From Rhizobium sp. 18055 (GTDB lineage: Bacteria > Pseudomonadota > Alphaproteobacteria > Rhizobiales > Rhizobiaceae), in NCBI RefSeq assembly GCF_902706285.1, contig NZ_CACSKD010000004.1, positions 186,001-250,000 on the forward strand: DNA of 64,000 nt. Reading direction: 5' to 3'. Positions 8,597-16,877 of the stretch are shown here, one piece after another; the stretch's first letter is position 1; the number at the start of each line of letters is the position of its first letter. The position numbers and the translations under genes were made by a program. Below the pieces are notes generated by a model that was given only the letters and a program-made list of their open reading frames with translations, was not told the origin of the DNA and searched no databases.

Positions 8597-9244
8597 TCAG
8601 GCTGCGCCAACGCCCCTGGCAAATATGGCAATGCAGCGGCTGAGATGGTCGAGCCGTGTGGCGCGATCGGGCCATGCCTGCTCGCGTCCTTCCGGCGGCC
8701 CCATCCCGCCGAAGACCATGTCCATGATCATGCGAGCGCCACTGGCGGGATCGTCGAGCGAAATTCGGCCTTCCGCCCTGCGGTCGCTGAGCCAATCGGT
8801 CAAATGCTGGCGGCTGGCGAGCATGCCTTCGCGATTGAGGATATCGATCAACTCCGGAAACTGCCCAGCTTCGCGGAAGACCAGCTGAAGGAAGCCGGCG
8901 CGCTCGGCATCCGTCTCTTCGTCGATGTCGATCATGAAGATGCGCTCGAGGCTTTCGGCGATCGAAACGTCTTCGCGCTCACGCGGCAGGTCGAGCATCA
9001 AGCGGCGATGGGCGCTGACGGTGGCCGCGAAAAGCGCTTCCTTGCTCTCGAACAATCTGTAGAGGGTTTGCTTCGACACACCTGCCTCAACGGCGACGAC
9101 CGCGGTCGTGCTGCCGGCATAGCCGTACTTCAGGAAAATGCGACGTGCTTTCTCAACGATGTGCGCCCGCTTGTCGTCGTCACTTGAGACTTTCGGCCGA
9201 CCTCTCTTGCGGGGCTCGTCTGCAGGCTTGTCGATCACATTCAT
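8597..9244 (-). CDS. TetR/AcrR-family transcriptional regulator
   Basis: A 215-residue regulator with a basic N-terminal extension (PRKRGRPKVSSDD), a standard TetR helix-turn-helix (about residues 26-72: IVEKARRIFLKYGYAGSTTA ... AGVSKQTLYRLFESKEALF) and an all-helical ligand domain like that of AefR-type members (RAGFLQLVFREAGQFPEL). It is divergent from the EF-hand gene and is followed by the DUF1217 gene. Two copies of the same palindrome bracket it (8521-8544 and 9350-9373), the arrangement expected for an autoregulated repressor that also controls its neighbours. Inducer unknown. Confidence 0.88.
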   Translation of the reverse strand: MNVIDKPADEPRKRGRPKVSSDDDKRAHIVEKARRIFLKYGYAGSTTAVVAVEAGVSKQTLYRLFESKEALFAATVSAHRRLMLDLPREREDVSIAESLERIFMIDIDEETDAERAGFLQLVFREAGQFPELIDILNREGMLASRQHLTDWLSDRRAEGRISLDDPASGARMIMDMVFGGMGPPEGREQAWPDRATRLDHLSRCIAIFARGVGAA

Positions 9245-9303
9245 CGCGGGTCCGGACCTGCCTTGTCGAATCGCGGGCTGAGGACCGCAAAAAGTAAACT
9301 ACC

Positions 9304-9324
9304 ACTTCTGAGGGAGAAGTTTTT
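9304..9324 (+). terminator. Short hairpin with T-run in the tetR/EF-hand gap
   Basis: ACTTCT-GAGGG-AGAAGT followed by TTTT. It reads as a weak intrinsic terminator on the + strand, ahead of the EF-hand gene and the nearby operator. It might act as an attenuator or insulate the divergent promoters; the stem is only 6 bp, so chance is possible. Confidence 0.25.
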
Positions 9325-9349
9325 CGGTTGCGGCATTAACGATTCGGAT

Positions 9350-9373
9350 TTAGAGAACCAGTGAGTTCTGTAA
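9350..9373. promoter_or_regulatory. TetR-type operator, copy 2
   Basis: TTAGAGAAC-N6-GTTCTGTAA: the same 24-bp dyad as 8521-8544, with one mismatched pair. It ends 36 bp before the EF-hand start and lies 105 bp upstream of the tetR start, so it can control both divergent genes. Confidence 0.6.
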
Positions 9374-9409
9374 TGCGTTGCACCGAAGCCCCTTCTCATT
9401 GGAGCGCGT

Positions 9410-10102
9410 ATGACCACCATCTCAGCCACAACGTCCACATCAGCCTATTCTTATACCAAAAGCACAAGCAGCGCCTCTAGCGATATTTCAAGCTGTATTA
9501 CGGTTCCCGCACAAAAAGCAACCACAACCGATCAGACCGACGATGACACCTCCAGCAGTGCCGAGAAGCTGATGGCACAGCTGATGGCGCTGGCAATGAG
9601 CCAGTTCGCCAGTCAGTCCGGAGCCACGGACAGCCAGGGGAGCGACGACACGGACGGCGGCATTGCTGCGATGGACAGCGATGGCGACGGTATCGTCAGC
9701 AAGGCCGAGTTTGTCAGTGCGCGGCCGTCCGATGTGGCGGAAGATCAGGCCGGAGCGCTGTTTGACAGCTTCGACAGCGAAGGAGCCGGATCCCTGTCGG
9801 TCAGCGCCCTGTCCGAGGCGATGAGCGCCCAAGGCGGTCCGGGAGGCCCACCACCGGCTGCGGGAGACGATGACGATGACGACGATCAGATTGCGTCGTT
9901 GTTCAGCGAACTCGATGCCAATGGCGACGGTGTTGTGACGGCCGACGAATTCACATCCGCGATGTCATCGGATGCAAGCGAAAGCCAGACGAGCGATCTG
10001 TTCGCACTTCTCGATCGCGGCACGGTGTCTCAGAGCGAAAACGATCGGCCGCCGCCTCCGCCTCGGCCGGCAGATGATGCCAGCATCGAAGACGCCGCCT
10101 AG
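9410..10102 (+). CDS. EF-hand calcium-binding protein
   Basis: A 230-residue acidic protein with a Ser/Thr-rich N-terminus and no recognisable signal peptide. Two canonical EF-hand loops are visible, DSDGDGIVSKAE (89-100) and DANGDGVVTADE (169-180), with all ligand positions intact. A second loop (122-133, DSEGAGSLSVSA) has lost positions 5 and 12. A fourth (from about residue 202, LDRGTVSQSE) is shortened within the loop. A Gly/Pro and Asp-rich linker (141-159) separates the halves, and the tail is Pro-rich. It lies between tetR and flgE behind the shared palindrome. Lack of a signal peptide plus a flagellar setting allows export by the flagellar apparatus, but this is inference. Confidence 0.8.
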   Translation: MTTISATTSTSAYSYTKSTSSASSDISSCITVPAQKATTTDQTDDDTSSSAEKLMAQLMALAMSQFASQSGATDSQGSDDTDGGIAAMDSDGDGIVSKAEFVSARPSDVAEDQAGALFDSFDSEGAGSLSVSALSEAMSAQGGPGGPPPAAGDDDDDDDQIASLFSELDANGDGVVTADEFTSAMSSDASESQTSDLFALLDRGTVSQSENDRPPPPPRPADDASIEDAA

Positions 10103-10120
10103 TCGGATCTTCGTTCGAGC

Positions 10121-10143
10121 CAACCCGGTTTCCAGTCGGGTTG
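10121..10143 (+). terminator. Terminator-like hairpin after the EF-hand gene
   Basis: CAACCCG-N9-CGGGTTG, 19 bp after the EF-hand stop. A perfect 7-bp stem without a T-run; possibly a factor-dependent terminator or 3' stabilising structure. Confidence 0.4.
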
Positions 10144-10158
10144 CGCCTGAAACCTCAA

Positions 10159-10185
10159 GCTAGCCGCCCCGCAAGGCCGGCTAGC
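10159..10185 (+). terminator. Second hairpin between the EF-hand gene and flgE
   Basis: GCTAGCCG-N11-CGGCTAGC, perfect 8-bp stem directly after the previous hairpin. The tandem structures suggest transcription of the EF-hand gene ends here and that flgE has its own promoter in 10186-10373; no T-run follows. Confidence 0.4.
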
Positions 10186-10373
10186 GATATTCCAACGCGC
10201 GGATGATCCGCAGCGCATATTCGCCAATGGATGGCCGCTCCAGACAATATGACGATCAACCGGTTTTCGGTGCCCTGGTGCCCGAACGCCCTGCGATGTC
10301 GCGCGCCCGGCTGCCGGGCCCGGAGCCCATCTTGCCATGGCATGTCCTCAAACGTCTCACACAGGATTGAGCC

Positions 10374-11666
10374 ATGAGCATCTTTGGAAGCATGAAAACC
10401 GCCGTCTCCGGCATGAGCGCCCAGGCAAACCGACTGAGCACGGTTGCCGACAACATCGCCAACGTCAATACGACGGGCTACAAGTCCGTCTCCACGTCGT
10501 TCTCGTCGATGGTCTTGCCATCCTCATCCGGCAACTACAATTCGGGCGGCGTCGAGACCTCCGTGCGCCAGGCAATCTCTGCGCAGGGCGACATTTCCTA
10601 TACGACGTCGGCTTACGATATGGCCATTTCAGGCGACGGTTTCTTCATCGTGGAAAGCGCAGATGGAACGCCGGTACTGACCCGCGCCGGCGACTTCTCC
10701 GTCGATAGCGACGGCAATCTCGTCAATGGCGCAGGTTTCACGCTGATGGGATATTCCTACGACAGCGGCGTGCCTGCAGTGGTCGTCAACGGTTTCGATG
10801 GGCTGGTGCCGGTCAACGTGGCGCAGTCGGGCTTGAGCGCCATTGCCTCCAGCAGCGCCTACTTCAGCGGCAACCTCGATTCCAGCGCCGAAGTCGTGAC
10901 CGATGACACGACGCTTCCGAGCTCGAACGGCACTGACGTCACTGATGACACGAAGAAAATGTCGCTGGTGGCCTACGACAGCCTCGGTGGCACGGTCCAG
11001 TACGACTATTATTACACCAAAACAGGCGACATCACCGACGCAAACGGCGCCGTGACCGGCAGCACATGGGAGGTCGCGGTTTACCGCAACGCCGACGCGG
11101 CTGAAGGCAGCACGACGTCGTTTCCCTACTCGTCCGACGCTGTCAGCGTGGCATCGCTCAGCTTCGATGAGAACGGTCAGCTGACGTCGGCAACAGACAC
11201 GGACATTGTCGATCCCGTCACGTCAAAAACGATCACGATGGACTATTCCGACTTCACGCAGCTCGCATCCGACTTCTCGGCAACGGGTACGGCTGACGGC
11301 CAGGCCGCCAGTTCGGTTAGCTCGGTCTCGATCGGGACGGATGGTGTCGTGTCGGTCGCTTATGCGAACGGAACGAGCAAGGCTCTTTACCAGATACCCC
11401 TGGCGACGGTCGCGAGCCCGGACAACCTCACTCTGCTCAGCGGCAATGTCTACAGCGCAAACGGTCAGTCCGGGGTCACCGTCACCGGCTTTCCGCAGAG
11501 CAACGGCCTTGGCTCCATTGAGTCCGGCGCGCTTGAAAGCTCGAACGTCGATCTCGCCAGCGAGTTGACGGAGATGATCGAGGCACAGCGCAGCTATACC
11601 GCGAATTCCAAGGTATTTCAGACCGGCTCAGACATCATGGATGTCTTGGTCAATCTCCAGCGATAA
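10374..11666 (+). CDS. flgE: Flagellar hook protein FlgE
   Basis: A 430-residue axial protein with the N-terminal rod/hook signature (AVSGMSAQANRLSTVADNIA, NVNTTGYKS), the middle GDGFFIVES and LTRAGDFSVDSDGNLVN segments, and the C-terminal NVDLASELTEMIEAQRSYTA ... MDVLVNLQR helix shared by FlgE/FlgF/FlgG. Length and content match rhizobial FlgE, the hook subunit exported by the flagellar type III apparatus. ATG 10374 follows AGGA. flgK follows 14 bp later. In the usual rhizobial cluster flgE-flgK-flgL are followed by flaF-flbT-flgD; those are absent here, so this may be a second, orphan set. Confidence 0.88.
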   Translation: MSIFGSMKTAVSGMSAQANRLSTVADNIANVNTTGYKSVSTSFSSMVLPSSSGNYNSGGVETSVRQAISAQGDISYTTSAYDMAISGDGFFIVESADGTPVLTRAGDFSVDSDGNLVNGAGFTLMGYSYDSGVPAVVVNGFDGLVPVNVAQSGLSAIASSSAYFSGNLDSSAEVVTDDTTLPSSNGTDVTDDTKKMSLVAYDSLGGTVQYDYYYTKTGDITDANGAVTGSTWEVAVYRNADAAEGSTTSFPYSSDAVSVASLSFDENGQLTSATDTDIVDPVTSKTITMDYSDFTQLASDFSATGTADGQAASSVSSVSIGTDGVVSVAYANGTSKALYQIPLATVASPDNLTLLSGNVYSANGQSGVTVTGFPQSNGLGSIESGALESSNVDLASELTEMIEAQRSYTANSKVFQTGSDIMDVLVNLQR

Positions 11667-11680
11667 CGGAGGGCGCAAAC

Positions 11681-13141
11681 ATGTCGCTCTCCTCCGCGCT
11701 GAACAACGTTCAGAGCATCTTCAGTACCACGGCATTGCAAAGCAACGTCGTATCAACAAACATCGCCAATGTCGGGAATGCCGACTACTCCAGGCGCGAG
11801 GCGTCGGTCACGACATCGCTGGCTGGTGCGCAAGTCGTCAGCATCAGTCGCGCCCAGGAAACCGCGCTGCTGTCCCAATATGTAAGCTCGACCTCCAAGG
11901 ACAGTGCGCAGCAGACATTGCTGAGCGGGCTCGAGAGCCTGCAATCGCTGATGGGTGGCAACGACTACGAGACGTCGCCGAGCACCTATCTGTCGGCCTT
12001 CCAGGAGGCGCTGCAGACCTTCAGCACCACGCCGAGCAGCACGATCGCTGCGCAATCCGCCGTCACGGCGGCCCAGGATCTTGCCAACACGCTCAACACG
12101 GCAAGCGATGGTGTTCAATCGATACGGACAGAGGCCGATAGCGATATTGCCACGCAGGTTTCGTCGCTGAACACGCTGCTGTCGCAGTTCGAAACCGCCA
12201 ACGACGCGGTGAAGCTGGCAACGGCGACGGGGACGGATACGTCCTCGGCACTCGACGAGCGCGAAAAGCTGCTGAAGCAGATTTCGTCGATCATTGGCGT
12301 CACGTCTGAGGTGCGTGGCAACAATGACATGGCGCTTTACACCTCCGATGGCACAGTCCTGTTCGACACCATACCCCGGACCGTCACATTCGTCGCGACG
12401 GCGACCTATACGGCGGGTACGCAGGGCAACGGCGTGTACGTAGACGGCGTGGCCCTTGATGCCGGCGAAGGATCAACGACCACGGCCGAAGGCAGCCTGC
12501 AGGCCCTTCTGCAACTGCGCGACGAGGTTGCGCCGACCTTCCAGGCGCAGCTCGACGAAATCGCCAAGGCGCTGGTCCAGACATTTTCCGAGACCGACGG
12601 CACGACGAGCGCGGCTGGTCTGTTCGTCTGGACAACCGCATCAGGGGTGGCCGGCGACACGCCGAGCTCCTCGGATGATGTGACCGGCATCGCCTCGACG
12701 ATCTCGGTCAATTCTGCCGTGGTCACCACCGAGGGCGGTGATCCGATGAAACTACGTGACGGCACCATCAGCGGCATCACCGATCTCAATGCCTCCGACA
12801 GTAGCGGCTTCTCCGACAATCTCGATAGCCTTTACGAGGCTCTGTCGGCAAAGCGCGACTTTTCCTCGGATGCGGGTCTGTCCACCGAGCAGAGCCTTGT
12901 GGACTACGCGAGCTCGTCGATCGGCTGGCTCGAGCAGTATCGAAGCGATGCGACGACCTCGTCCGAAAATACGACCGCCGCGTTGTCGCGGTCGAGTGAA
13001 GCCTACTCAAACGAGACAGGCGTCAGTCTCGATGAGGAGCTGACGCTCCTCCTCGACATCGAGCAATCCTACAAGGCGGCGACCAAGATGCTGAATGCCA
13101 TCGACGAGATGCTTCAGTCGCTGCTTGATATAGCGAGCTAG
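11681..13141 (+). CDS. flgK: Flagellar hook-associated protein 1 FlgK
   Basis: A 486-residue hook-filament junction protein. The N-terminus (SLSSALNNVQSIFSTTALQS, NVVSTNIANVGNADYSRREA) and the C-terminus (VSLDEELTLLLDIEQSYKAA, TKMLNAIDEMLQSLLDI) form the conserved D0/D1 coiled-coil of FlgK. The central ALDEREKLLKQISSIIGV is also typical. A GGAGG motif precedes the ATG. It is placed between flgE and flgL with gaps of 14 and 2 bp, clearly one operon. No internal frameshift is seen. Confidence 0.88.
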   Translation: MSLSSALNNVQSIFSTTALQSNVVSTNIANVGNADYSRREASVTTSLAGAQVVSISRAQETALLSQYVSSTSKDSAQQTLLSGLESLQSLMGGNDYETSPSTYLSAFQEALQTFSTTPSSTIAAQSAVTAAQDLANTLNTASDGVQSIRTEADSDIATQVSSLNTLLSQFETANDAVKLATATGTDTSSALDEREKLLKQISSIIGVTSEVRGNNDMALYTSDGTVLFDTIPRTVTFVATATYTAGTQGNGVYVDGVALDAGEGSTTTAEGSLQALLQLRDEVAPTFQAQLDEIAKALVQTFSETDGTTSAAGLFVWTTASGVAGDTPSSSDDVTGIASTISVNSAVVTTEGGDPMKLRDGTISGITDLNASDSSGFSDNLDSLYEALSAKRDFSSDAGLSTEQSLVDYASSSIGWLEQYRSDATTSSENTTAALSRSSEAYSNETGVSLDEELTLLLDIEQSYKAATKMLNAIDEMLQSLLDIAS

Positions 13142-13143
13142 CC

Positions 13144-14190
13144 ATGAAAGCGTCCTTCGTCTCGTCCTCCGCAATGCAAGCCACACTGCGGCTCACCGTC
13201 AGCCAGGCTCAGAGCAAGCTGATAGAGGCCTCCACCGAGGCAACCACCGGCACCTATGCCGACATCGGCGTTTCCCTTGGTTCCGGTGCGGCCAAGTCCG
13301 TCAGTTTGACGAGCGCCATTAGTCAGGCGGCCGCGTTTCAAGCAAGCAATGCCGTTGTTTCATTGCGCATGGATGCCTCTCAGACTGCGCTTGCCAGCAT
13401 GCAGGACGCCGGTGACAGCCTTGTTTCCAACCTGACAGCGCTCCAGTCCAGCCAGGATTCGACCAGCGTCGCGGTCGCACTGCAGGCAGCGACCGACACG
13501 CTCTCGCAGCTGGTCTCGACGAGCAATACTGCCGTCAACGGCGAGTTTCTGTTTGGCGGGACGAACGTCGACAGCCAGCCGTTGACGGATCAATCCGCGG
13601 CGGTCTCGGATACCATTGTCACAGCGCTCGGCGACTATGCGACCAGCCTCGGAAAGCAAGTCAACGAACTGACAGGCGACGAGATCGGCAGCTTCATCAC
13701 CGATACCGTTGAACCGATGTTTTCCGAAAGCGCCTGGACCGATCCCACCAGCGGCTGGTCGACGGCCTCCAGCACAGACATGACCAGCCGGATCAGCGGA
13801 TCGGAAACCGTCACGTCGTCAACCAATGCCAACTCGGAGGGCATGCGCTACCTGGCGCTTGCATCGGTCGTGGTTTCGGCCCTGGTCGGGCAGGATATCG
13901 GAGCCGATGCCCAAAGTACCGTCGTGTCCCAGGCCATCACCTATGCGGCCAAGGGAACGTCCTCGCTGGTGACCCAGCAGAGCCAGCTCGGCCTCTCCCA
14001 GGAGCGGGTGGAAAAGGCAAATGATGCCTTGGACGCGCAGTCGAGCCTGCTTCAGGGCAGCCTTTCCGATCTGCAGGGTGTCGATGTCTATGACGCCTCG
14101 ACACTCGTCAATCAGCTGCAATCCCAGTTGGAAACGGCTTATACGCTCGTCGCAAAATTGCAGAGCCTAAGCCTGGTCAACTATCTCTGA
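13144..14190 (+). CDS. flgL: Flagellar hook-associated protein FlgL (flagellin-like)
   Basis: A 348-residue protein of the flagellin/FlgL family. The N-terminal helix region (SSAMQATLRLTVSQAQSKLI, EASTEATTGTYADIGVSLG) and the C-terminal VEKANDALDAQSSLLQGSLS ... VNQLQSQLETAYTLVAKLQS match rhizobial FlgL, the second junction protein. FLFGGTNVDSQPL is a typical mid-protein motif. It starts 2 bp after the flgK stop without its own strong ribosome site, implying translational coupling. The next gene starts 10 bp downstream. Confidence 0.86.
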   Translation: MKASFVSSSAMQATLRLTVSQAQSKLIEASTEATTGTYADIGVSLGSGAAKSVSLTSAISQAAAFQASNAVVSLRMDASQTALASMQDAGDSLVSNLTALQSSQDSTSVAVALQAATDTLSQLVSTSNTAVNGEFLFGGTNVDSQPLTDQSAAVSDTIVTALGDYATSLGKQVNELTGDEIGSFITDTVEPMFSESAWTDPTSGWSTASSTDMTSRISGSETVTSSTNANSEGMRYLALASVVVSALVGQDIGADAQSTVVSQAITYAAKGTSSLVTQQSQLGLSQERVEKANDALDAQSSLLQGSLSDLQGVDVYDASTLVNQLQSQLETAYTLVAKLQSLSLVNYL

Positions 14191-14200
14191 TGGACCTGAC

Positions 14201-14581
14201 ATGACGGAATTCAAGCGGGTACAGGGGCCGGATCTCGTGGCACGGTTTGGCGCGGATTGCAGGGAGACGATATCGGAAATTGCCTTTACGTTGGCGTCCG
14301 GCATTATCGACACAATGCCATTCGCCGGTTGCAAACTTGACGAAAAGCAGGAGCGGGCCTGGCCAAGGTCCGGTATCTTCACGGATGACGGCGTGGAGAT
14401 GAAGGGCATTCCATCGGAGATATACGATCTCTGTGAACTGCTGGCGTCGCACATCGAAAAGGGTGCCGAATTCGATGTCTTCCAGCTTTTCCACAAGATT
14501 GCCCGCATCGATCGCCTGTTTGATTGGAGCAAGGGAACCTTACAATTGCCGGTCGATGGACGCTGGCAAGATATTGAATAG
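14201..14581 (+). CDS. Small protein resembling phage DnaT-like/head-tail proteins
   Basis: A 126-residue protein, no signal peptide or membrane segment. It is not FlaF or FlbT, which normally follow flgL in rhizobia. The segment IIDTMPFAGCKLDEKQERAW followed by PRSGIFTDDGVEMKGIPSEI (about residues 40-75) matches the pattern 'YLD..WxG......Q.LAWPR.G..D..G....IP..' of phage proteins annotated DnaT-like ssDNA-binding or head-tail connector. That resemblance is from memory and covers only the core. It sits 10 bp after flgL, so it is probably co-transcribed and may be a capping or assembly factor of the same structure (speculative). Confidence 0.7.
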   Translation: MTEFKRVQGPDLVARFGADCRETISEIAFTLASGIIDTMPFAGCKLDEKQERAWPRSGIFTDDGVEMKGIPSEIYDLCELLASHIEKGAEFDVFQLFHKIARIDRLFDWSKGTLQLPVDGRWQDIE

Positions 14582-14702
14582 GCGAGCAAAAATGCCACTG
14601 CCGGAAGGAGCGGCTGCGGTCCTGTCACAGACTGCATGCCGCGATGCAAATTGCCGGGATGTTGCGAGGGTCAGGGCTTTATCGTAGGTAAGAACGAGGT
14701 CT

Positions 14703-14725
14703 ATTGTCGAAGGCCTGCCGACAAT
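14703..14725. promoter_or_regulatory. Inverted repeat before the DUF6502 gene
   Basis: ATTGTCG-N9-CGACAAT, ending 23 bp before the ATG at 14749. Either an operator or a leader hairpin close to the ribosome site; its binding factor is unknown. Confidence 0.35.
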
Positions 14726-14748
14726 GCCTGCAAGACCGAGTATAGTTG

Positions 14749-15612
14749 ATGTTGAAGCCGCGTGCGAAACTGCCGTTCTCCGAGGAAGGCCTGCAGGCGA
14801 TGCTGATCCGCGTGCTTCGCCCGCTGGTGAAACTTGCGCTCGCCTCGGGTTTTAACTTCACATCTTTTTCGGTAGTTCTTCGCCGGCTATATATCGAGGT
14901 CGCGGAAAACGACTTCGCCCTGGCGAACAAGCAGCAGACCGATAGCCGCATCTCGCTTTTGACAGGCATCCACCGCAAGGATGTCAGCAAGCATCGCGGG
15001 CAGGGTCTCACCAGCGCGACGCCACCGCTCGCAGTGTCGCAGACCGGTCGACTTGTCGCCCGCTGGCTTGCTGATCCGAATTACTGCGATGACACCGGCG
15101 CCCCGCGACCTTTGGCGAGGACCGCTGCCGATGATGGCCCGTCGTTCGAGCGGCTGGTGAGCGAGGGCACCAAGGACGTCCACCCGCGCGCGGTCCTCGA
15201 CGAATGGCTGGATCGCGGCATCGTCTCGCTGGATCAGGACGCGTTCGTTCACCTCGACCTGTCAACCGTCATCCCAAATGCCGGCGACGATGCGCTCAGG
15301 CACTATTTCACCCGCAACCTTCACGACCATACGCTTGCGGCGGTCACAAACATCATGAACGAGCCTCCGCCCTACTTCGAGCGGGCGGTCCACTACGACC
15401 AGATTTCTTCGGCACTCGCCGCGCGGCTCGATGCGATTGCGCGCGCGGAAGCAATGGCAATGCTTCTCAGGCTGAACAAGATCGCACATCAGGCGGTGCA
15501 GGCGGATACCGGTGGGGATAGCCGCTGGATCACCGGAATTTATGTGATGCCGCAGGATGAAAAGCCGGCTCAGCCAGCGACCGTCGATGCCAGGACGGAG
15601 GCGGACGAATGA
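14749..15612 (+). CDS. DUF6502 family protein
   Basis: A 287-residue cytosolic protein. The N-terminal half (LRPLVKLALASGFNFTSFSV, VLRRLYIEVAENDFAL, RISLLTGIHRKDVSKHRG) reads like a winged-helix DNA-binding region, and the pattern is that of DUF6502. These genes commonly precede a DUF5666 gene, as here, where the downstream start overlaps by 4 bp (ATGA). The function of the family is unknown; a regulator or adaptor for the exported partner is plausible. The start is ATG 14749; a TTG lies immediately before it. Confidence 0.75.
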   Translation: MLKPRAKLPFSEEGLQAMLIRVLRPLVKLALASGFNFTSFSVVLRRLYIEVAENDFALANKQQTDSRISLLTGIHRKDVSKHRGQGLTSATPPLAVSQTGRLVARWLADPNYCDDTGAPRPLARTAADDGPSFERLVSEGTKDVHPRAVLDEWLDRGIVSLDQDAFVHLDLSTVIPNAGDDALRHYFTRNLHDHTLAAVTNIMNEPPPYFERAVHYDQISSALAARLDAIARAEAMAMLLRLNKIAHQAVQADTGGDSRWITGIYVMPQDEKPAQPATVDARTEADE

Positions 15613-16691
15613 CGCCGTCGGGCATTTCAAGGCGCTATTTTTTGCTGGGTGGGGCCGCGCTTCCCTTTCTGGGTGCCGTGACGGCCGGTGCGCAGTCGAT
15701 CGGAAGTGGCGATCACGGTATCGGCGGCTCCGGCTTCTCCATCCAGAACAGTGGAGGAGATGAAGACCACGGCATCGGTGGCACCGGGATCGTCGGGACT
15801 ATCCAGGGCTTTGGCAGCATCATCGTCAATGACGTGCATATCCCGTTCGGCACGATGACACCGGTCTCGATCGACGGGCGACGTGTTCCGACCAGCGCCA
15901 TGAAGGTGGGGCATGTCGTTCGGGTTCTGCTGGCCGGCACGCGGGCGCAGATCATCGCCATCGTCAGCGAGGTCCAGGGCAGGATCGATCAAATCGACAG
16001 GGCAGGCATGACAATCCTGTCGCAAGACATCGATACGACAGAACTGAAAAATCATGAGATCAAGGGCTTGCGCCGCGGCGCCCGGGTCGCCGTGTTCGGC
16101 ATACGCAAGCCTGATGGCACGATCATCGCCAGGCGTATCGAGCGCCGTATGGCGTCCGACGGTGCGCATGTGCGTGGTGTCCCCCGGAAGACCGCCACCG
16201 GCATCCAGATCGGAGGCCTCATGCTTGGACGTGAGACCCGGCATCTCGTTGGAAAGCAGACCTTGGTGCGCATCAAAGCCGAGGGCGGTCGACAGATTGT
16301 CGGCCGTGTCGAGGCAGAGGCAGTGGTGCCGGGTTTGCGACATGGCGTTATCAACGTCGAGACTTATGGCCGCCATGGGCGGGGAAGCGTCGATCTCGGC
16401 CTGGGGATTTCCGCGCCGGTCAACCGTATGCGGCTTTCGCCGGACGGTCACGGCTATGTCGATCTCTCGATCCGCGACTCGAGCCGGATGACGGGTGCCA
16501 CCAATGGACGCGGTCCCGACAATGGTGGCCCGCCCCCGCCGCAGGGGCCACGCAGAGGGCCGCCGCCTGATCGCTCGACATTCGGGAATTCTCGTCCTGG
16601 CGAAGGTCAATCGCCCTCGGATATGGCACCCGATAGAGGAGGTCCACGACCGGGTTTCGGTCGTCCGCCCGGCCCTCCGGGCCCTCAATAG
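15609..16691 (+). CDS. Tat-exported DUF5666 protein
   Basis: A 360-residue protein with a twin-arginine type signal (SRRYFLLGGAALPFLG, residues 7-22). After cleavage, HGIGGSG/HGIGGTG repeats lead into DUF5666 small beta-barrel units (TIQGFGSIIVNDVHIPFG, MKVGHVVRVLLAG, GRIDQIDRAGMTIL, RRGARVAVFGIRKPDGTIIA). The last 60 or so residues are rich in Pro, Gly and Arg and probably disordered. DUF5666 barrels resemble OB folds, but the role is unknown. The overlap with the DUF6502 gene shows strict co-expression. Confidence 0.78.
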   Translation: MTPSGISRRYFLLGGAALPFLGAVTAGAQSIGSGDHGIGGSGFSIQNSGGDEDHGIGGTGIVGTIQGFGSIIVNDVHIPFGTMTPVSIDGRRVPTSAMKVGHVVRVLLAGTRAQIIAIVSEVQGRIDQIDRAGMTILSQDIDTTELKNHEIKGLRRGARVAVFGIRKPDGTIIARRIERRMASDGAHVRGVPRKTATGIQIGGLMLGRETRHLVGKQTLVRIKAEGGRQIVGRVEAEAVVPGLRHGVINVETYGRHGRGSVDLGLGISAPVNRMRLSPDGHGYVDLSIRDSSRMTGATNGRGPDNGGPPPPQGPRRGPPPDRSTFGNSRPGEGQSPSDMAPDRGGPRPGFGRPPGPPGPQ

Positions 16692-16693
16692 CG

Positions 16694-16732
16694 CCATACG
16701 CACGCGTCTTGACGTATGGGAATATTTCCCAT
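16694..16732. promoter_or_regulatory. Two overlapping inverted repeats upstream of arsR
   Basis: CCATACG-N12-CGTATGG (16694-16719) overlaps ATGGGAA-TAT-TTCCCAT (16716-16732). The shared segment ATGG can pair with only one partner at a time. They lie just after the DUF5666 stop and about 150 bp before arsR, and could be an operator for the ArsR protein or a terminator with two alternative folds. Confidence 0.4.
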
Positions 16733-16877
16733 TTAATGAGGTTGCGATTCTGATGCCGGGCCGACGGCCGCGGCTGATCGCCGATTGTCCGCCTGACGGC
16801 GCCCCCACCGGGCAGGCAATCGCAAAGTTTGCCTGCGTGTTGCCGTTTGACCCTCAGTGCCTTGGATATTGATCGCA

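Noticed and set aside
9304..9324. Strong intrinsic terminator in the tetR/EF-hand gap
   Set aside because: The stem is only 6 bp and no gene ends there on the plus strand; kept as a low-confidence feature, not as a finding.
14201..14581. FlaF or FlbT, expected after flgL
   Set aside because: The sequence lacks the FlaF and FlbT patterns, and it carries the AWPR-type motif instead.
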